Program-made: the position numbers and the translations under genes
Source of the DNA: Pavlovales sp. CCMP2436
Lineage: Eukaryota; Haptophyta; Pavlovophyceae; Pavlovales
Direction of reading: 5' to 3'
NCBI GenBank assembly: GCA_026770615.1
Contig: MU631641.1
Location: forward strand, 156,556-167,628
DNA length: 11,073 nucleotides
Part shown: positions 9,028-11,073 of the stretch, one piece after another
Position numbering within the stretch: the first letter of the stretch is position 1
Layout: each line of letters begins with the position of its first letter
Notes under the pieces: model-generated
Told to the model about the DNA's origin: nothing
Databases searched by the model: none
What the model saw: only the letters and a program-made list of their open reading frames with translations

Positions 9028-10071
9028 TGATTTTTATATATATGTGTATATATTTATTTATTCTTATTCTTATTCATATTCATATTCATATTCATTTCAG
9101 TTTTGTATTAGTATTATCAATCTCTACCCTGTACGACAAGCCCTGGACACTTGCGTCTGGTATTATCAATCTCTACCCTGTACGACAAGCCCTGGACACT
9201 TGCGTCTGGGGGCGCGCGATTGTTGGGTAGGGTTTATGTTTACAATTTTTTTTGTAACCTCTGCTTTGCATACTGATGCAACTTCTTTTCCCTTTTTTGG
9301 ATCTTTTTTGTAACCTCACTACCCGCTCTGTCCTAATTGACCCCCCCCCTCTCCCTCTGGGCAGGTACCTAACTAACTGGATCGCGCTCAAGCTGATCTT
9401 CGAGCCGATCGAGCCCTTAAAAATCGGCCCGTGGAGCTTGCAAGGTCTCTTCCTCACTCGGCAGAAGGTAATCATGTGCTCTGCTAAGGTCCCTTGATCT
9501 GAGTTTTTCCCCAACACTTGCGTTATGTTGAGACCTGTAAGGGGACGGACGTATTTCTAGATATTTACACACTCAATCATCATCATCACAACATCGTCAT
9601 CGTCATCGTCATAACTCATAAGTAACACTCAATAAACAATACTCACTACTCAATAATAAATAACCCTAAATAGCTATTATAAATAACTAAACATAATTGT
9701 AGGAAGTTTCCGAGGAATTCGCAGCGACGCTCACCCCCGCAACGCTGACTTCCGAAAAGTTGTTTGGGAATATCATCAGTGGACAGCACGGGCACAAATT
9801 CGACACAGTACTTCGTGAGCGTACTGCAAAGTACGTGCTCCCTGTCTCAAACCAAACAAATATACATATAAAAATTGCGGTATGGGAATATCATCAGCGG
9901 GCAGAACGGCTACAAATTCGACACACTGCGTACTGCAAAGTTCGTCGTCTTTTTGGAGATTATTTTGTGATTTGTTTGTTGTTGTTATTATCATCAATAT
10001 TGAGATTAATATTAATTAACGGTACAAATTCGACACGCTGTTGCGCGAGCGCATCGCAAAGCACGTCTATC

Positions 10072-10109
<38 letters not shown>

Positions 10110-10353
10110 CACGCACTTTCTATATCAAAACAAACAGACATACAGTGTTTCTTTTGCGCGTTATTGTTTCAATTTTTATCTCGTTGAAAACCCTCCCCAC
10201 CTCCTCCATCCCCCCCCCAGGTACGTGGACGGGTGCGCACACATTCTATTCGGGGGCAGGCCAACTGAGCTAGCGTCTGCCGAGGCGTGGTCGGCGACGA
10301 AGCAGCAGATCACAGATCAGGTGGTGGAGGGGCTGCCGAAGCAACTGCACAGG
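5578..10353 (+). CDS. Plastid-targeted DUF445-family membrane protein (nine exons, 3' end outside window)
   Basis: Exons: 5578-6142, 6305-6486, 7287-7379, 7611-7748, 8451-8563, 8832-8957, 9365-9467, 9703-9830, 10221-10353. All introns are GT-AG and phases agree at every junction; the joined frame has 527 codons and continues beyond the window. Residues 1-29 are a signal peptide (MAAISCARM..., hydrophobic core LLAIAACLGC) ending ADA|F, then the basic RPLLRRAQLARS: the signal-plus-transit pattern of secondary plastids. The mature part has hydrophobic segments near FSLALVRICFAP and RAVITLALMVG. Two DUF445 hallmark units follow: GWLTNYIAVKMIFYPLDF with LGLLGWRGIVPAK (exon 2), and GYLTNWIALKLIFEPIEP with WSLQGLFLTRQ (exon 7), each preceded by a membrane-like segment. 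LIDVRAVFGRLDP (exon 3) and EVSEEFAATLTP (exon 8) also fit the family. The family's biochemical role is unknown to me; a plastid-membrane location is inferred. Exon 6 uses the second of two copies, because the first (8750) is frameshifted. Exons 4 and 8 have in-frame-like downstream copies that could be alternative exons. Confidence 0.82.
6203..6304 (+). repeat. C-rich tract of DUF445 intron 1
   Basis: This tract is almost all C with short CT and T interruptions, leading to acceptor TCAG (6301-6304). It serves as a very long polypyrimidine tract. CTGGAAGT near 6208 also occurs in exon 1 (near 6112), which may be a very weak echo of the exon edge. Confidence 0.8.
6469..6640 (+). repeat. Exon 2 donor echo (23 bp, perfect)
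   Basis: The last 18 bases of exon 2 plus the donor (6469-6491, GTGGACACGCTAACTAAG|GTACT) recur without mismatch at 6618-6640, 149 bp downstream inside intron 2. The echo therefore carries a ready-made second donor. The sequence between the copies is unrelated to exon 2. Confidence 0.92.
6653..6748 (+). mobile_element. 96-bp dispersed repeat, copy 1 (forward)
   Basis: This 96-bp block aligns without gaps to the reverse complement of 9475-9570, with 84 of 96 positions identical by hand count, and its first half matches 10908-10955 directly. It starts GTGTAAATAT and ends CCTTAGCAGAGCACA. It begins 16 nt after the echoed exon 2 donor. There is no open frame, and no terminal inverted repeats are evident. 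It may be a short non-autonomous or introner-like element. Confidence 0.85.
6749..7125. other. Middle of intron 2, no gene
   Basis: About 380 bp of intron 2 with no coding frame I believe. It contains short self-similar pieces (GCTCCTATG near 6800 as at 6641; CCCATGTGACA near 6830 and 6853) and, near 7067-7090, a decayed version of the CCCAATATG-plus-C-tract segment that precedes exon 3. Confidence 0.5.
7126..7286 (+). repeat. Two upstream echoes of the exon 3 5' edge with their own acceptors
   Basis: Exon 3 begins after GTTAG with CTCATCGACGTGCGCGCTGT. Copies of this edge lie at 7202-7240 (CTCATCGACGTGTGGGCGGT...), preceded by its own CCCTGTTAG, and at 7126-7163 (CTCATGACGTGTGCGCTGTG...), which has lost one base. 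Both copies continue into CCTCGCTGACTG instead of the real exon, so they are edge-only copies. Each unit includes the C-rich intron end, giving a tandem of about 75-85 bp. Confidence 0.85.
7385..7520 (+). repeat. C/T low-complexity tract of intron 3
   Basis: Runs of C, then CTTT and TTTTC repeats, almost pure pyrimidine on the + strand, interrupted at 7461-7490 by an exon-like island (CTCGGCG...CCAGATATTG). Confidence 0.85.
7461..7557 (+). repeat. Two downstream echoes of the exon 3 3' edge
   Basis: The end of exon 3 with its donor (7347-7381, ATGCCCGGCGTCGCC...CCAGATATTGT) has two diverged copies in intron 3. One is at 7461-7490, sharing CGGCG and an exact CCAGATATTG. The other is at 7523-7557, ungapped over 35 bases with about 26 identical. 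The second copy would still read V-P-E-V-A-A-M-M-P-G-I, close to M-P-G-V-A-A-M-V-P-D-I of the exon. Confidence 0.75.
7928..8145 (+). repeat. Two downstream echoes of the exon 4 3' edge plus intron start
   Basis: Exon 4 ends AAACTGCTGCAGGCGCGCAC...GGCACG|GTGCGTGCATTT (7707-7760). Copy 1 is at 7928-7988 (AAACTGCTGCTGAGAGTGCG...CAGTAAGCCTGTGCATTT); it keeps an open frame, with R-T-S-E-F-T-G-D-T against R-T-S-D-F-I-G-G-T. Copy 2 is at 8085-8145 (AACTGCCGCAAGCGCACACG...TTTTTTGCATT), more decayed. The repeat includes intron sequence past the donor, so the duplicated unit straddled the splice site. Confidence 0.8.
8036..8049 (+). repeat. Run of 14 G
   Basis: A homopolymer in intron 4 between the two exon 4 echoes. 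It could interfere with sequencing. Confidence 0.9.
8196..8361 (+). repeat. Four-unit degenerate tandem repeat, period about 42-45 bp, in intron 4
   Basis: Units begin at about 8196 (GCTCTACATGTGCGAT), 8237 (GCTCTATATGTGCGAT), 8276 (TCTCTACATGCCTATATCGC) and 8321 (TCTCTACATGCCTCTATCGC). The last two match over 24 bp with one difference, both ending GCCGGG. It fills most of the second half of intron 4 and has no relation to an exon edge that I can see. Confidence 0.7.
8697..8720 (+). repeat. Possible weak echo of the exon 5 3' edge
   Basis: Exon 5 ends GAGCTGTTCCAGAAAGTTGG CAG|GT. At 8697 intron 5 has GAGCTGTTTTCAAATAAGTG GGC: eight identical bases, then a loose match. Taken alone this could be chance; it is listed because the neighbouring exons show the same pattern. 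Confidence 0.35.
8734..8831 (+). repeat. Upstream echo of the exon 6 5' edge with acceptor (frameshifted pseudo-exon)
   Basis: After a run of 14 C and CAG, 8750-8800 copies the first 50 or so bases of exon 6 (8832 onward; both start ATGTGAGCTGG and share GGATCTACTTCGGCTTCGG or nearly so). One G is missing in the CGGGG run, so using this copy as the exon would shift the frame. After TCGGGCTCTG it leaves the exon and runs into a C/T tract and a second acceptor (TTTAG, 8827-8831). The real exon 6 is therefore the second copy. Confidence 0.88.
8966..9100 (+). repeat. CT microsatellite followed by a TATTCA-type repeat in intron 6
   Basis: CT/CCT repeats run from about 8966 to 9028, then AT-rich DNA, then TTATTC/ATATTC repeats at 9061-9095 ending in TTTCAG (9095-9100), a possible cryptic acceptor just upstream of the exon 6 end copies. 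Confidence 0.9.
9111..9228 (+). repeat. Two downstream echoes of the exon 6 3' edge; perfect 49-bp tandem
   Basis: The exon 6 end (8910-8957, CCTGTACGATAAGCCCTGGA...) is copied at 9128 and 9177. The two copies sit in a perfect 49-bp tandem duplication (9111-9159 and 9160-9208, starting GTATTATCAATCTCTACC). The second copy continues through GGGGGCGCGCGATTGTTGGG|TAGGG, matching GGGAGGCGCAATTGTCGGG|TGCG of the exon/intron junction, so it includes a donor-like site. Confidence 0.92.
9475..9570 (-). mobile_element. 96-bp dispersed repeat, copy 2 (reverse)
   Basis: The reverse complement of this block matches 6653-6748 along its whole 96 bp without gaps (12 mismatches). It begins 6 nt after the exon 7 donor, in opposite orientation to copy 1. 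Equal ends in both copies suggest real element boundaries. Confidence 0.85.
9575..9700 (+). repeat. CAT/CGT trinucleotide and ATAA-rich tract of intron 7
   Basis: ATC/GTC trinucleotide repeats (9576-9612) are followed by A-rich, pyrimidine-poor sequence up to acceptor ATTGTAG. Unlike the other introns, this one lacks a C/T tract before the acceptor. Confidence 0.75.
9884..10072 (+). repeat. Two downstream echoes of the exon 8 3' edge
   Basis: The exon 8 end (9766-9830) recurs at 9884-9949 (offset 118 bp; GGGAATATCATCAGCGGGCA...) and its last part again at 10019-10072 (a further 112 bp; ACAAATTCGACACGCTG...). Copy 1 has an in-frame 9-bp deletion and reads G-N-I-I-S-G-Q-N-G-Y-K-F-D-T-L-R-T-A-K. 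Copy 2 reads Y-K-F-D-T-L-L-R-E-R-I-A-K-H-V, open and with mostly conservative differences from the exon (H-K-F-D-T-V-L-R-E-R-T-A-K-Y-V). Intron sequence after the donor (CAAACCAAACAAATATACAT, near 9848) is also echoed near 10127 (CAAAACAAACAGACATACAG). Confidence 0.87.
10075..10108 (+). repeat. Poly(A) tract of 34
   Basis: An uninterrupted A run directly follows the second exon 8 echo. AAAGCACG-like sequence occurs on both sides (…CGCAAAGCACGTC… before, …AAAAGCACGCAC… after). Confidence 0.92.
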
Positions 10354-10458
10354 GTGAGTGAGTGGGGGGAGTGTGGGTGGGTGGGTGGTTGGGTGGGTGA
10401 GTGTGTGGGTGTTTGTGGGTGTGTGTGTGTGCGTGAGTGCGTGTGTGAGAGAGAGAGG

Positions 10459-10495
<37 letters not shown>

Positions 10496-10882
10496 TGTGT
10501 GTGAGTGTGTGTGCGTGTCTGTGTGTGTGCGTGTCTGTGTGCATGTCTGTGTGTGTGCGTGTGTTTGTGTGGGTGTGTGTGTGTGTGTGTGCGTGTGTGT
10601 GTGTGAGTGAGTGAGAGGGAGAGAGAGAGGGGGAGGGAGAGAGAGAGAGTGTGTGGGTGGGTGTCTAGGTGTGGGTGTGTGTGTGTGCGTGCGTGCGTGC
10701 GTGTATGAGAGAGAGAGGGAGAGAGGGGGAGAGAGGGAAGGGAGAGAGAGAGAGAGTGTGGGTGTCTGGGTGTCTGGGTGTGTGTGTATGAGAGAGTGAG
10801 TGAGAGAGAGACGGAGAGAGAGGGAGAGAGGGGGGGGGGGAGAGAGAAAGAGAGAGAGAGAGTATACTCTCTACTCTTTCTA
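10354..10882 (+). repeat. GT/GA compound microsatellite, intron 9
   Basis: More than 500 bp of GTGTGT-, GTGCGT- and GAGAGA-type repeat starts at the exon 9 donor itself (AGG|GTGAGT). The + strand is almost free of C. Open frames through it are composition artefacts. Confidence 0.92.
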
Positions 10883-10884
10883 CC

Positions 10885-10906
10885 AAGCAGCTACACAGGG
10901 TGAGTG
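10885..10906 (+). repeat. Exon 9 donor echo
   Basis: CCAAGCAGCTACACAGG|GTGAG at 10885 copies the end of exon 9 and its donor (10339-10360, CGAAGCAACTGCACAGG|GTGAG), with 3 of 22 positions different. It lies 546 bp downstream, isolated between two microsatellite blocks. Confidence 0.8.
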
Positions 10907-10907
10907 T

Positions 10908-10955
10908 GAGTAAATATCTAGAAATAAGTCAGTCCCCTGACAGATCTCCACCGGA
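10908..10955 (+). mobile_element. 96-bp dispersed repeat, copy 3 (forward, truncated)
   Basis: This matches the first 48 bp of copy 1 (about 42 identical), then is cut off by GT repeat. It begins 8 nt after the echoed exon 9 donor. Confidence 0.75.
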
Positions 10956-10993
<38 letters not shown>

Positions 10994-11012
10994 CAGTGTG
11001 TGTGTGTGTGTG

Positions 11013-11052
<40 letters not shown>

Positions 11053-11073
11053 AAGTGTGTGTGTGTGTGTGAG
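10956..11073 (+). repeat. GT/GA microsatellite, second block
   Basis: Alternating GTGTGT and GAGAGA blocks run to the window edge, still inside intron 9. Confidence 0.92.

Noticed and set aside
8933..9313. 126-residue + strand frame over intron 6
   Set aside because: It consists of CT repeat, TATTC repeat and the duplicated exon 6 edge in the wrong frame. No independent gene.
9229..9364. Upstream echo of the exon 7 start
   Set aside because: A TTTTTTGTAACCTC repeat (near 9246 and 9304) is present, but nothing convincingly matches the first bases of exon 7.
9760..10614. 284-residue open frame on the + strand
   Set aside because: It runs through the end of exon 8 out of frame, intron 8, a 34-A tract (poly-Lys), exon 9 and a GT microsatellite. 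Only exon 9 is real coding sequence; the rest is open by composition.
10317..10886. Ser/Leu/His/Thr-rich minus-strand frames
   Set aside because: They are direct translations of CT/CA microsatellites with no coding signal.

Overview
The window looks like nuclear DNA of a single-celled alga with a secondary (red-type) plastid, such as a haptophyte or a stramenopile. The evidence is: GC-rich coding exons (G/C at most third codon positions) set in AT-rich or low-complexity DNA; many GT-AG introns with long C/T tracts before the acceptor; abundant microsatellites; no bacterial operon structure; and one protein that starts with a signal peptide ending in A-D-A|F followed by a basic transit-like stretch, the bipartite plastid-import signature of those lineages. 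The exact lineage cannot be fixed from the sequence alone.

Layout. 1-850: a short unrecognised GC-rich coding segment (+ strand, ATG at 225) and a probable second exon (742-846) whose phases do not join cleanly. 850-1750: intergenic DNA with a decayed inverted repeat. 1758-2123: a complete intronless cystatin (cysteine-protease inhibitor). 2448-3829 (- strand, convergent with the cystatin): a two-exon glycosyltransferase-like membrane protein that appears broken, with a one-base frameshift in a homopolymer and an in-frame TGA. 3830-5577: about 1.7 kb with no gene I can support, holding a 22-bp tandem repeat, a 170-bp element with 28-bp inverted ends and a 21-bp direct repeat. 5578 to the right edge: nine exons of a plastid-targeted DUF445-family membrane protein. 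All eight reconstructed junctions keep reading frame, giving 527 codons before the gene runs off the window.

The most unusual signal is in the introns of the DUF445 gene. Most exons have 'echoes': diverged copies of the exon's own edge together with its splice site, lying in the neighbouring intron. I see 3'-edge (donor) echoes for exons 2, 3 (two), 4 (two), 6 (two), 8 (two) and 9, with a weak one for exon 5, and 5'-edge (acceptor) echoes for exons 3 and 6. One echo has itself been duplicated as a perfect 49-bp tandem, so the process looks recent or ongoing. In addition, a dispersed 96-bp repeat occurs three times, always 6-16 nt downstream of a donor or echoed donor, in both orientations. 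Together these suggest that the introns grew, and perhaps some arose, by repeated local duplication of exon/intron boundaries plus small-element insertion.

I see no functional link between the three recognisable genes: the cystatin would act on proteases in the cytosol, the glycosyltransferase-like protein would be Golgi/ER-membrane anchored if intact, and the DUF445 protein would sit in a plastid membrane.
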